64,000 nt of DNA from Enterobacter hormaechei subsp. xiangfangensis (lineage in GTDB: Bacteria; Pseudomonadota; Gammaproteobacteria; Enterobacterales; Enterobacteriaceae): assembly GCF_001729785.1 (NCBI RefSeq), contig NZ_CP017183.1:2170001-2234000 (forward strand). Reading direction: 5' to 3'. The position numbers and the translations under genes were made by a program. The notes under the pieces were generated by a model. That model saw only the letters and a program-made list of their open reading frames with translations. It searched no databases and had not been told where the DNA came from. Shown piece after piece: positions 8,962-17,364 of the stretch (the stretch's first letter is position 1; every line of letters begins with the position of its first letter).

Positions 8962-9677
8962 AAACGGTTCTGATCACCGGCGCAAGCTCGGGCATCGGGG
9001 CGGGGCTGGCGAAATCTTTTGCCGACGATGGTTACCGGGTGATTGCCTGCGGGCGCGATGCGCAACGTCTGGCCGCTGTGCATCAGCACAGCCCCAACAT
9101 CACGGTGCGCCTGTTCGATATGACAGACAGGGACGCCTGTCGCCAGGCGCTGGCGGACTGTGCTGCCGACACGGTGATTCTCTGCGCCGGAACCTGCGAG
9201 TATCTCGACCGCGGCGAGGTGGATGCCGAGCTGGTGGCGCGGGTCATGACCACCAATTTCATGGGGCCGGTAAACTGCCTTGCGGCGTTGCAGCCGCAAC
9301 TGGTATCCGGCAACCGCGTGGTGCTGGTCAGTTCGATGGCGCACTGGCTTCACTTCCCGCGAGCCGAAGCCTATGGGGCCTCTAAAGCGGCGTTAACCTG
9401 GTTTGCCGACACGCTGCGCCTCGACTGGGAACCGAAAGGGATTGCCGTCACGGTCGTTTCACCCGGTTTTGTCGACACGCCGCTGACCCGCAAAAACGAT
9501 TTCCCGATGCCGGGCCGGGTCAGCGTGGGGGACGCCGTCCACGCCATTCGTCGCGGTCTGGCAAAAGGGAAGGATCACATCGCGTTTCCCGCCGGGTTCA
9601 GCCTGGCGCTGCGCCTGCTTTCCGGCCTGCCCGATGTACTTCAGCGCGCTTTGCTGCGCGGGATGGTGCGACCATGA
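8958..9677 (+). CDS. Short-chain dehydrogenase/reductase of the lipid operon
   Basis: A 239-residue classical SDR. The NAD(P) motif TGASSGIG is at residues 7-14, the catalytic Ser is in LVSSMAHW (about 125-126), and the catalytic YxxxK is Y139/K143 in YGASKAAL. The NAG motif appears as CAGT. The start overlaps the preceding stop in an ATGA. A hydrophobic C-terminus (LALRLLSGLPDVLQRALL) could touch the membrane. SDRs recur next to the FAD-oxidoreductase/DUF1365/Cfa-like trio in other proteobacteria, as I recall. The substrate is unknown; a fatty-acyl carbonyl or alcohol is an inference. Confidence 0.85.
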   Translation: MKTVLITGASSGIGAGLAKSFADDGYRVIACGRDAQRLAAVHQHSPNITVRLFDMTDRDACRQALADCAADTVILCAGTCEYLDRGEVDAELVARVMTTNFMGPVNCLAALQPQLVSGNRVVLVSSMAHWLHFPRAEAYGASKAALTWFADTLRLDWEPKGIAVTVVSPGFVDTPLTRKNDFPMPGRVSVGDAVHAIRRGLAKGKDHIAFPAGFSLALRLLSGLPDVLQRALLRGMVRP

Positions 9678-10933
9678 AAATCGCAATTATCGGCAGCGGC
9701 ATCGCCGGGTTAACCTGTGCCTGGCGGCTCGCCGGACATCATCAGATCACGGTGTTTGAGGCGCAGGCCACCCCGGGCGGCCATACCGCAACGGTGGATG
9801 TCGACACGCCCCAGGGCACCTTTGCCATCGATACCGGTTTTATCGTCTACAACGACCGCACCTATCCGCGCTTCATGGGGCTGCTCAGCGAACTGGGCAT
9901 CAGCGGGCAAAAAACGCAGATGAGTTTTTCGGTACATAACCCGCAGAGCGGGCTGGAGTACAACGGCCACACGCTGACGTCGCTGTTCGCCCAGCGTCGT
10001 AATCTGCTGAACCCTGCCTTCTGGACGCTACTGAAGGAGATCGTGCGCTTTAACCGGCTGGCGAAACAGACGCTCCGGGGCGAAGTCGATGGATCCGCCA
10101 CGCTGGAAACGTTCCTGCGCCAGCACCGCTTTACGCCCTTTTTTGCGCGCCACTACATCCTGCCAATGGGAGCGGCTATCTGGTCGTCGTCGATACAGGA
10201 GATGAAACGCTTTCCGCTGCCGCTCTTTTTACGCTTTTTTGAAAACCACGGTCTGCTGGACATTACCCATCGTCCGCAGTGGTACGTCGTGCCAGGCGGC
10301 TCCCGGGAGTATATCCGCGCGATGATGGACAAGCTTGGCGATCGCCTGACGCTGCACCTCAACGCGCCGGTTCAGAAGGTTGTTCGCCACGATCGTGGCG
10401 TCGATATTGAGCGGGAAGGCGTCACTCATACCTTCGATCAGGTGATCTTCGCCTGTCACTCTGCTCAGGCGCTGGCGATGCTCGCCAGCCCAACGCAGGC
10501 TGAACGTGAGGTGCTGGGTGATATCGGCTGGCAGCGTAACGAGGTGGTGCTTCACAGCGATCCGCGCTGGCTGCCGGTGCGCAAGCGCGCGTGGGCGAGC
10601 TGGAACTACCGCCTCAGCGAGCAGGATCGGGCCAGCGCCTGCGTCACCTACAACATGAATATCTTGCAGGGACTGCCGCCGGGTAGCCCGCTGTTTTGCG
10701 TCACCCTCAACCCGGAAACGCCGGTGGAAGAACGCTATGTGCTGCGCCGCTTTGTCTATGAGCATCCGCTTTTTAACCCGCAAAGCTGGCAAGCCCAGGC
10801 CCGACGCGGAGAAATAAACGGTCGCCAGCGGAGCTGGTTCTGCGGCGCGTACTGGTACAACGGCTTCCACGAAGATGGCGTACGCAGTGCGCTGGACGTG
10901 GTAAACGCTATCGCGGCCGGGGAGGGCAACTGA
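9674..10933 (+). CDS. FAD-dependent amine-oxidase-type oxidoreductase of the lipid operon
   Basis: A 419-residue flavoprotein with an N-terminal dinucleotide motif [13 protein letters not shown] at about residues 7-19 and the FAD-binding extension [13 protein letters not shown]. The C-terminal part holds [19 protein letters not shown], the second FAD-contact region typical of this NAD/FAD-binding family found beside DUF1365 and Cfa-like genes. Members of the wider superfamily are desaturases and oxidases, so oxidation or desaturation of an acyl chain is a reasonable proposal, not shown. It overlaps the SDR stop by four bases and is followed by DUF1365 after one base. Confidence 0.85.
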   Translation: MKIAIIGSGIAGLTCAWRLAGHHQITVFEAQATPGGHTATVDVDTPQGTFAIDTGFIVYNDRTYPRFMGLLSELGISGQKTQMSFSVHNPQSGLEYNGHTLTSLFAQRRNLLNPAFWTLLKEIVRFNRLAKQTLRGEVDGSATLETFLRQHRFTPFFARHYILPMGAAIWSSSIQEMKRFPLPLFLRFFENHGLLDITHRPQWYVVPGGSREYIRAMMDKLGDRLTLHLNAPVQKVVRHDRGVDIEREGVTHTFDQVIFACHSAQALAMLASPTQAEREVLGDIGWQRNEVVLHSDPRWLPVRKRAWASWNYRLSEQDRASACVTYNMNILQGLPPGSPLFCVTLNPETPVEERYVLRRFVYEHPLFNPQSWQAQARRGEINGRQRSWFCGAYWYNGFHEDGVRSALDVVNAIAAGEGN

Positions 10934-10934
10934 G

Positions 10935-11657
10935 ATGAACAGCTGCCTTTACCACGGCACATTGCGCCATCGTCGGCTTGCGCCAAAAGCGCACCACTTT
11001 ACCTACAGCGTCTTTATGGCCTGGCTCGATCTCGATGAGCTGGACGCGCTGCCCTCCGTCGGCGTGCGCCGTAACCGCGTTGCGCCCGCGGCATTTTATG
11101 ATGCGGACTACCCGCTGGGCACGCCGCTCAAAGAGCACGTCCTTGAGCGTCTGGAAAATCTGACCGGCGAGCGTCCGGCGGGGCGGGTCATGCTTCTGAC
11201 TCAGCTGCGCTATTTCGGTTTTCATTTCAACCCGGTCAATTTTTACTACTGCTATGACGGCGAAGACACTCTGCGCTGGGTTCTCGCCGAAGTGCGTAAC
11301 ACGCCGTGGAATGAACGACATTACTACGCGGTAGCGGGGCGGGACGCCCGGCCGACGGAGAAAGCTTTTCACGTCTCGCCCTTTAATCCGATGGATATGG
11401 TTTACCACTGGCGCTTCAACAGCCCGGACAGCACGCTGCGCATGCATATCGAAAACCATCAGGAGACGAAGGTGTTTGATGCCACCCTGACGCTACGCCG
11501 GGCGCCGCTGACGCGCGCAGCGCTGCGTTCGCTGCTGGCGCGGATCCCGTTGATGACCCTCAAAACCGTTTTCGCCATTTACTGGCAGGCGCTCAGGCTG
11601 TGGCTGAAGCGCGTGCCGCTGCATAACCATCCCCTCAGCAGGAGTGAACGCTCATGA
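10935..11657 (+). CDS. DUF1365 family protein
   Basis: A 240-residue DUF1365 protein. Recognisable family features are the opening ([21 protein letters not shown]), the [13 protein letters not shown] segment and [15 protein letters not shown] near residues 140-160. The biochemical role is unestablished as far as I know, but the family is almost always next to the FAD oxidoreductase and a Cfa-like methyltransferase, as here. It begins one base after the FAD gene stop (TGAGATG) and overlaps the Cfa-like gene by four bases. Confidence 0.9.
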   Translation: MNSCLYHGTLRHRRLAPKAHHFTYSVFMAWLDLDELDALPSVGVRRNRVAPAAFYDADYPLGTPLKEHVLERLENLTGERPAGRVMLLTQLRYFGFHFNPVNFYYCYDGEDTLRWVLAEVRNTPWNERHYYAVAGRDARPTEKAFHVSPFNPMDMVYHWRFNSPDSTLRMHIENHQETKVFDATLTLRRAPLTRAALRSLLARIPLMTLKTVFAIYWQALRLWLKRVPLHNHPLSRSERS

Positions 11658-12874
11658 CCGATCCCGTCTTTGCGCTTGAACCCGATATCCCGCGCAACGT
11701 CCGCGTCGCGCGATGGTTGCTCTTCCGCCTGCTGAACGGTCTGCGCGGTGGCTCGCTGACGCTGCGTGAAGGCGCGCAGACGTTCCAGTTCGGCGACGCC
11801 TCCGCCGCGCTTCATGCTGAGGTGCAGGTACTTGCTCCGGGCGTCTACTGGCGCATTTTAACCGGGGGCAGCCTCGCCGCGGCACAAGCGTGGATGGATG
11901 GCGACTGGGAGACGCCCCACCTGACGCCGCTGCTGGAGCTGATTGCACGTAATAGCCAAATCCTCGGGCAACTGGAAAAAGGGTTTCGCCTGCTCGGGAA
12001 ACCGGTGGAGCGGCTACGGCACTGGATGCGGCGCAACTCCCGCGCTCAGGCGCGTCAAAATATTGCCGCCCATTACGATCTGGGCAACGCCTTCTACGCC
12101 CATTTCCTTGATGAAGACCTGCTGTACTCCAGCGCGCTGTTTAACGGGGACGAGCAGGATTTGAACGCGGCTCAGCAGGCGAAAATGGCCAGGCTGTGCG
12201 ACCAGCTGGCGCTCACGGCAAACGATCATCTGCTGGAGATTGGCACCGGCTGGGGGGCGATGGCGGAGTACGCCGCCCGTCACTACGGCTGTCGGGTGAC
12301 CACCACCACGCTGTCGCAGGAGCAGTACCACTGGGCCACCGCGCGGATCGCCCGGGCAGGGTTGCAGGATCGCGTTGAGGTACTGCTTTGCGACTACCGC
12401 GATCTGACCGGGGTTTACGACAAACTGGTCTCGGTTGAGATGATCGAAGCCGTCGGCCAACGCTACCTGCCAACGTTTTTCCGTACCTGTCAGGCGCGTC
12501 TGCGTCCAGGCGGGCGGATGGCGATTCAGGCCATCACCATTCAGGATCAGCGCTATCGCGACTACAGCAAAAGCGTCGATTTTATTCAGCGCTACATCTT
12601 CCCCGGCGGCTTTTTGCCCAGCATCACCGCCATGAATGAACTGATGACCCGCCATACCGATTTTGTGGTGCGTAACCTCTTCGATATGGGGCCGGACTAC
12701 GCCCGCACGTTGGCGCACTGGCGTCAGCGTTTCGTTCACGCCTGGCAGGAGATTGAAAAGCTCGGGTTTGATGACCGTTTCCGGCGGATGTGGCTGTACT
12801 ACCTCGGCTACTGTGAAGCCGGGTTTAATGCCCGCACCATCAGCGTGGTGCAGTTGACTGCGGAACGCGTATGA
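11654..12874 (+). CDS. Cfa-like SAM-dependent fatty-acyl-phospholipid methyltransferase
   Basis: A 406-residue homologue of cyclopropane fatty-acyl-phospholipid synthase, which transfers a methylene from SAM to acyl double bonds at the membrane surface. The SAM motif is [11 protein letters not shown] (about 193-203). Lined up by eye with E. coli Cfa, bicarbonate ligands E239 (here E265), I268 and Y317 (here Y349) and the essential cysteine C354 (here C387) are kept. C139 is replaced by S160 and H266 by Q292. The altered carbonate site suggests a methylase acting differently from a cyclopropane synthase; an alphaproteobacterial relative, UfaM, methylates acyl chains on the way to furan fatty acids. 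The start overlaps the DUF1365 stop by four bases. Confidence 0.85.
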   Translation: MTDPVFALEPDIPRNVRVARWLLFRLLNGLRGGSLTLREGAQTFQFGDASAALHAEVQVLAPGVYWRILTGGSLAAAQAWMDGDWETPHLTPLLELIARNSQILGQLEKGFRLLGKPVERLRHWMRRNSRAQARQNIAAHYDLGNAFYAHFLDEDLLYSSALFNGDEQDLNAAQQAKMARLCDQLALTANDHLLEIGTGWGAMAEYAARHYGCRVTTTTLSQEQYHWATARIARAGLQDRVEVLLCDYRDLTGVYDKLVSVEMIEAVGQRYLPTFFRTCQARLRPGGRMAIQAITIQDQRYRDYSKSVDFIQRYIFPGGFLPSITAMNELMTRHTDFVVRNLFDMGPDYARTLAHWRQRFVHAWQEIEKLGFDDRFRRMWLYYLGYCEAGFNARTISVVQLTAERV

Positions 12875-13356
12875 AGCGCTACGGGCAGGTATTTCTGTTG
12901 GCCATCGGTTTTGATCTCTACTGGACGCTGGTGGTGCTGTTTCGCGAGCAGGGGCTGGTCATCTGGATCGCGCTGGCGGTGCTTGCCTGGCTGTTATTAC
13001 CGCCATCACACCGGGGATACGCCCTTGTGCTGGCGGCGTCGGGTGCGTTGCTGGACGCCCTCTGGGCGCTGACGGGGCTGATTGCGTTCACGGGCGCGTC
13101 CCTGATGCCGCTATGGATGGTGGCGCTGTGGCTAATGTTTGCCACCGTCTGGACGCACCTGACCCGCACGACCACCTTGCCAGGATGGTTGCTGACGGTG
13201 CTGGCGACTCTGGGCGGACCGGTAGCCTACCTGATCGGCGAGCATCTTGGGGCCATTACGTTTCAGGAGCCGACCTTTATCGTCGTCAGCTGGATGTTCC
13301 CCGGCTGGCTGGTGCTGATGCTGTTTTTCCACCTGTTGATGGGGAGACAACAATGA
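12871..13356 (+). CDS. DUF2878 membrane protein
   Basis: A 161-residue hydrophobic protein with about five transmembrane helices (for example VIWIALAVLAWLLLPP, YALVLAASGALLDALWAL, LMPLWMVALWLMFATVW). It fits the DUF2878 family, which accompanies Cfa-like lipid operons. Location is the inner membrane and the function is unknown; moving or presenting the modified lipid is one possibility. It overlaps both neighbours by four bases (ATGA at each junction), so it belongs to the operon. Confidence 0.75.
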   Translation: MKRYGQVFLLAIGFDLYWTLVVLFREQGLVIWIALAVLAWLLLPPSHRGYALVLAASGALLDALWALTGLIAFTGASLMPLWMVALWLMFATVWTHLTRTTTLPGWLLTVLATLGGPVAYLIGEHLGAITFQEPTFIVVSWMFPGWLVLMLFFHLLMGRQQ

Positions 13357-13877
13357 GAAATCTGGTACTGATGCTCGCGTTATCCGTCTTCACCTGTACC
13401 GTGCAGGCGGCAGACTGGCTGAGCTGGCGCAAGGTGGGTGACGCCACCCTCACCTGGGGGCCGTTTACCGTCTATACCTCTCAGCTTCTGACGCCCGACG
13501 GCAGCTATACAGGATTAGACGGCGATAATGCGCTGATTATCACCTATGCCCGGGACATCGATGGTGACGACCTGGTCGAGGCGACCCGCGACCAGTGGCA
13601 GGCGCAGGGCATTTTGCAGCAGGAGCCGCAGAGTGAAGCCTGGCTACGCATGCTGTCCACGCTCTGGCCCGACGTCACGCCCGGCACGCAGCTCGCGTTT
13701 GTGGTTAATAACGGCCAGGGACAATTCTGGTATCGCCCCACGGCGTCGCAGAAAAAATTTACGCCACTCGGGCCACGCCAGACGGCAGCGTTTAGCTCAC
13801 GCTTTCTGGCGATATGGCTCGATCCCCGCACCGAATATCCTGAACTGCGTCAGCAGTTAACTGGAGGAGCACAATGA
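13353..13877 (+). CDS. Periplasmic chalcone-isomerase-like protein
   Basis: A 174-residue protein with a signal peptide (MRNLVLMLALSVFTCTVQAA), so probably periplasmic. The body (KVGDATLTWGPFTVYTSQLL, then ALIITYARDIDGDDLVEAT) fits the bacterial chalcone-isomerase-like family. In plants some proteins with this fold bind fatty acids, so lipid binding is a plausible role here. The ATG at 13353 is chosen because it overlaps the DUF2878 stop (ATGA) and gives a clean signal peptide; an open frame extends upstream to 13113 but lacks support. Confidence 0.75.
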   Translation: MRNLVLMLALSVFTCTVQAADWLSWRKVGDATLTWGPFTVYTSQLLTPDGSYTGLDGDNALIITYARDIDGDDLVEATRDQWQAQGILQQEPQSEAWLRMLSTLWPDVTPGTQLAFVVNNGQGQFWYRPTASQKKFTPLGPRQTAAFSSRFLAIWLDPRTEYPELRQQLTGGAQ

Positions 13878-14407
13878 AACGTTTCCTGCTAGTGGCGCTT
13901 GCCCTGACGATGCTGGTGGCCGGATGTAGCACCGAGGTGACAGAGTATCGTCAGCAGCAGCCACGGCTTGATATTTTTACTTACTTCCAGGGGAAAACCG
14001 AGGCGTGGGGGATGGTGCAGGATCGCAGCGGTAAGCAGATCCGCCGTTTTCACGTCGAGATCGCCGGGGATGTTATCGGCGATACGCTGACCCTGAACGA
14101 GCATTTTGTCTACGATGACGGCGAAAAGCAGCAGCGCGTCTGGCATATCCGCCGCGTTGGGCAGAATCGCTATGAAGGCACGGCGGGTGACATAGAAGGT
14201 GTCGCGACAGGCCAGGCGGCGGGCAATGCCCTTAACTGGCGCTACAGCATGAACGTGAAGGCGGACGGCAAAACCTGGCTGCTGCACTTTGATGACTGGA
14301 TGTATTTGCAGGACAGCACCCGTCTGTTCAATAAAACGGAGATGAAGAAATTTGGCGTCACCGTCGCCACGGTGACGCTGTTCTTTACCCGCAAAGAGGG
14401 CGGTTAA
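13874..14407 (+). CDS. DUF3833 lipoprotein, last gene of the lipid operon
   Basis: A 177-residue lipoprotein: the signal sequence ends in the lipobox VAGC (Cys at about residue 18) and Ser at +2 suggests outer-membrane sorting. The body (FQGKTEAWGMVQDRSGKQIRRFHVEIAG, then LNEHFVYDDGEKQQRVWHI) is the calycin-like DUF3833 fold. Such barrels often bind lipids; the role here is inferred from the operon. Its TAA stop overlaps the stop of the convergent membrane gene within the bases TTAA, and no terminator lies between the two. Confidence 0.8.
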   Translation: MKRFLLVALALTMLVAGCSTEVTEYRQQQPRLDIFTYFQGKTEAWGMVQDRSGKQIRRFHVEIAGDVIGDTLTLNEHFVYDDGEKQQRVWHIRRVGQNRYEGTAGDIEGVATGQAAGNALNWRYSMNVKADGKTWLLHFDDWMYLQDSTRLFNKTEMKKFGVTVATVTLFFTRKEGG

Positions 14408-14862
14408 TCCTCTTCGGGCTGAGGTTTACTGCTTGAGTAGATGAAGAAGAGCGCAATACTCAGGCAGACGACGGCCCCGAAACGGCTCACTGAAAACGGA
14501 ATGGCTTCATTGTTCAGCCAGCCAAAGTTATCAATCAGCATGCTCATGGCCAGCTGGCCCAGGATAACCGCTACCGTGGCAACAGCGGTCCCGATGCGCT
14601 GCACCGCGAGCACCATAATCACGATATAGGGCACGCCGCACAGGGCGCCCAGAAGCTGCCATTTGGGTACATCCATCAGGCTGACCGCCTGTTTCGGCTC
14701 AAAAAAGAAGATCAGCAGGGCGGTCACCAGCGCGCCGACGGAAAACGTCAGAAACGCGCTTTTGAATACCCCCACGCTGCTGCCTAATTGCCCGTTAATG
14801 GCAGCCTGAATGCTCAGCGTTGCGCCGCCAATCACCGCCAGAATAATCATAATCACTGTCAT
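14404..14862 (-). CDS. YdcZ/DUF606-type DMT membrane protein, second of a pair
   Basis: A 152-residue protein of about five transmembrane helices (MTVIMIILAVIGGATLSIQAA at the start) in the YdcZ/DUF606 branch of the drug/metabolite transporter superfamily. The start at 14862 follows a GGGGTAAC ribosome site and lies four bases after the stop of its paralogue upstream. The two half-size proteins probably form a heterodimer. No substrate is known. The divergent LysR gene may regulate the pair. Confidence 0.8.
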   Translation of the reverse strand: MTVIMIILAVIGGATLSIQAAINGQLGSSVGVFKSAFLTFSVGALVTALLIFFFEPKQAVSLMDVPKWQLLGALCGVPYIVIMVLAVQRIGTAVATVAVILGQLAMSMLIDNFGWLNNEAIPFSVSRFGAVVCLSIALFFIYSSSKPQPEED

Positions 14863-14866
14863 AACG

Positions 14867-15301
14867 TTACCCCTGCGCCACGAGAATGAGCGCGGCGATG
14901 ATAAATCCCAGCGCAATAATGCGTTTTGTATCGATCCTGCGGTGCGGCGTACCCAGCAGGCCATAGTGGTCAATAATCAGGCTTTTAAAAACCTGGCCTG
15001 CCAGAATGCCGATCATCGTCATGGCAATGCCGATCGCAGGCGTGGCAATGGTGAGAATGATGACGTAAACCGGGCCGAGCACGCCGCCCAACAGGTGCCA
15101 TGAAGGCTGCGCAAAAAATGAGGGACTGTTGCGGGGGCTGAAAAACAGCATCAGCAGAAACGTTAGCCCCGTTCCCACACTAAATATGCTGAACGCCGCC
15201 CACAGGTCGCCCACCTCTGCGCCCAGCGGCCCCAGCAGCCCGGCTTCCACGGACAGCCCCATGCCACCGGCAATCACCAGTAAAATTAAAATAATGTGCA
15301 T
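14867..15301 (-). CDS. YdcZ/DUF606-type DMT membrane protein, first of a pair
   Basis: A 144-residue, five-helix relative of the gene that follows it (MHIILILLVIAGGMGLSVEAGLLGPLG at the N-terminus mirrors its partner). Both have the internal DMT signature with a small helix bundle of about half an EamA protein. An AAAGGAG-type ribosome site precedes the ATG. It is transcribed away from the LysR gene across a 98-base gap that contains repeats, a standard arrangement for LysR control of a neighbouring transporter. Confidence 0.8.
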   Translation of the reverse strand: MHIILILLVIAGGMGLSVEAGLLGPLGAEVGDLWAAFSIFSVGTGLTFLLMLFFSPRNSPSFFAQPSWHLLGGVLGPVYVIILTIATPAIGIAMTMIGILAGQVFKSLIIDHYGLLGTPHRRIDTKRIIALGFIIAALILVAQG

Positions 15302-15368
15302 AACGCTTTTTCTCCTTTTTCCAGGCGGAGAAGATTACGTCTGAACATCATTGAGAAAAATGCCATAA

Positions 15369-15398
15369 TGCAGGAAACACCTGTGCAGGAAATGCATT
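15369..15398. promoter_or_regulatory. Direct repeats and palindrome in the LysR/transporter intergenic region
   Basis: TGCAGGAAA occurs at 15369-15377 and again at 15384-15392, fifteen bases apart, followed by the palindrome AATGCATT at 15391-15398. The second copy overlaps the ribosome site of the LysR gene (ATG at 15400). This is a plausible binding site for autorepression and for control of the divergent transporter pair. Confidence 0.45.
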
Positions 15399-15399
15399 A

Positions 15400-16332
15400 A
15401 TGATAGATGCCGGACATATCAGCATTCGCGCGCTGCTGATCTTCATCGACGTTTATGAAACGCAGAATTTTTCCGTGGTGGCGAGGCGGGAAGGGATTTC
15501 TGCGTCGCAGGTCTCACGCGTGATCCACCAGCTTGAGGACGCCCTCGGGCAACAGCTTTTCTACCGCAACACGCGGGCGATTATGCCCACAGAGAGCGGG
15601 CATCTTTTTGTGCGCTATGCCAGGGCGATGGCCGGGAATATGGAGGACGCGCGACGCGAGCTGGATGAACGCGCCCGCGAGCCGTCGGGCACGCTGCGTA
15701 TCAATGGCCCGGTCTTTTTCGGACAGAGGCACATCGCGCCTGGCCTGCCGGGGCTTCTGGCGCGTTACCCTCGTCTCTCCATTGAACTGACCCTCACCGA
15801 CGATTTTATCGATCCGCACCGTGACGCCGCGGACGTTATCTTCCGCATCGGCGCGCTGACGGACTCCTCGTTTCACGCCCGGGTGTTTGGTCAGCAGTTC
15901 TACCATCTGGCGGCCTCGCCGGACTATCTGCAAAAACATGGCGCGCCCGAGGGGCCGGACGATCTCAGCCGTCACCACTGTCTGGTTTACCGCGGCTCGT
16001 CCGGGCCTAACCGCTGGCTGATCCGACAGCCGGGCGAGGCGTGGGTTCACTATCCCATCGTACCGCTGATGACTTCCAATAACGCGGAAACGCTCCTGAT
16101 TGCGGCGCTGGGCGGTATGGGCGTTGTGCTTTTCCCGGACTGGATGGTGAGCGAACGACTCAAAAGCGGTGAGCTGGTGGCACTGCTGCCGGAAATGGAG
16201 TGTTCAATTAATACGGAGCCATTGACGATTGCGGCGATTTACCCGAACGCGCGTCATCCGCCCCTGAACGTCAGGGCGGTGATTGATTACTATATTGAGC
16301 GATTCGGTACGCCGCTGTACTGGCAAACCTGA
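15400..16332 (+). CDS. LysR-family transcriptional regulator
   Basis: A 310-residue LysR-type regulator. The N-terminal winged helix-turn-helix spans about residues 6-65 (FSVVARREGISASQVSRVIHQLEDALGQQLFYR). The C-terminal substrate-binding domain is complete (TLRINGPVFFGQRHIAPGLPGLLARYP onward). It diverges from the paired YdcZ-type transporters, the most likely target. The ligand cannot be read from the sequence. It converges with mesD, leaving three bases between the stop codons. Confidence 0.9.
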   Translation: MIDAGHISIRALLIFIDVYETQNFSVVARREGISASQVSRVIHQLEDALGQQLFYRNTRAIMPTESGHLFVRYARAMAGNMEDARRELDERAREPSGTLRINGPVFFGQRHIAPGLPGLLARYPRLSIELTLTDDFIDPHRDAADVIFRIGALTDSSFHARVFGQQFYHLAASPDYLQKHGAPEGPDDLSRHHCLVYRGSSGPNRWLIRQPGEAWVHYPIVPLMTSNNAETLLIAALGGMGVVLFPDWMVSERLKSGELVALLPEMECSINTEPLTIAAIYPNARHPPLNVRAVIDYYIERFGTPLYWQT

Positions 16333-16335
16333 AGG

Positions 16336-17364
16336 TTAGCGGGCAAGCTCGCGACGGATAATGTCAGCCCCGGCGCTTAACGCCTTCAGCTTACCGTTGG
16401 CGACCTGGCGGGAAAGGGGAGCCATACCGCAGTTGGTGGACGGATAGAGCTTATCTGCATCAACAAACTGCAACGCCTTGCGCAGCGTATCGGCGACCTC
16501 TTCAGGCGTTTCGATGGTCTGGGTGGCGACGTCAATTGCCCCGACCATCACTTTTTTACCACGGATAAGCTCCAGCAGATCCATCGGCACGCGCGAGTTG
16601 TGGCACTCCAGCGAGATAATATCGATCTTTGAGGTCTGCAACTTAGGAAACGCCTCTTCATACTGGCGCCACTCGGAGCCGAGCGTCTTTTTCCAGTCCG
16701 TATTGGCTTTGATGCCGTACCCGTAACAGATATGTACCGCGGTTTCGCATTTCAGTCCTTCAATGGCGCGCTCCAGCGCGGCAATGCCCCAGTCATTCAC
16801 CTCGTCGAAAAAGACGTTAAAGGCAGGTTCATCGAACTGAATAATGTCGACACCGGCCGCCTCCAGCTCGCGGGCTTCCTGATTAAGGATTTTTGCGAAC
16901 TCCCAGGCCAGCTTTTCACGGCTTTTATAGTGAGCATCGTATAGCGTGTCGATCATGGTCATCGGGCCGGGCAGCGCCCACTTGATCGGCTTGTCCGTCA
17001 GCTGGCGCAGGTATTTCGCGTCGTCAACAAACACCGGTTTCTGACGCGCCACCGCGTCTACCACGGTCGGCACGCTCGCATCGTAACGGTTACGGATGCG
17101 TACCGTCTGACGGTTCTCAAAATCCACGCCGCTGAGATGTTCAATAAAGGTGGTGACGAAATGCTGGCGAGTTTGTTCCCCGTCGCTGACGATATCAATC
17201 CCGGCGCGAATCTGTTCATCCAGAGACAAACGTAGCGCATCCTGTTTCCCTGCAAGTAATTCCTCGTCCTGGAGTTTCCACGGCGACCAGAGCGTTTCCG
17301 GCTGCGCAAGCCAGGTGGGTTTCGGCAGGCTGCCAGCCGTCGATGTCGGGAGCAATGTTTTCAT
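16336..17364 (-). CDS. mesD: Core methionine synthase MesD, MetE C-terminal type
   Basis: A 342-residue protein matching only the C-terminal catalytic half of cobalamin-independent MetE, so it lacks the folate-binding N-terminal half. The zinc ligands that activate homocysteine are visible: H211 and C213 (VHICYGYG), E253 (SLECHNS) and C312 (STNCGMAP). Short proteins of this kind beside a DUF1852 gene have been described as MesD, a folate-independent methionine synthase that needs MesX and oxygen; the methyl donor was not established to my knowledge. Its start overlaps the mesX stop by four bases, so the two are one operon. Confidence 0.85.
   Translation of the reverse strand: MKTLLPTSTAGSLPKPTWLAQPETLWSPWKLQDEELLAGKQDALRLSLDEQIRAGIDIVSDGEQTRQHFVTTFIEHLSGVDFENRQTVRIRNRYDASVPTVVDAVARQKPVFVDDAKYLRQLTDKPIKWALPGPMTMIDTLYDAHYKSREKLAWEFAKILNQEARELEAAGVDIIQFDEPAFNVFFDEVNDWGIAALERAIEGLKCETAVHICYGYGIKANTDWKKTLGSEWRQYEEAFPKLQTSKIDIISLECHNSRVPMDLLELIRGKKVMVGAIDVATQTIETPEEVADTLRKALQFVDADKLYPSTNCGMAPLSRQVANGKLKALSAGADIIRRELAR

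Noticed and set aside
13113..13352. N-terminal extension of the chalcone-isomerase-like gene.
   Set aside because: It overlaps the DUF2878 gene in another frame; starting at 13353 gives a signal peptide and an ATGA coupling like the rest of the operon.
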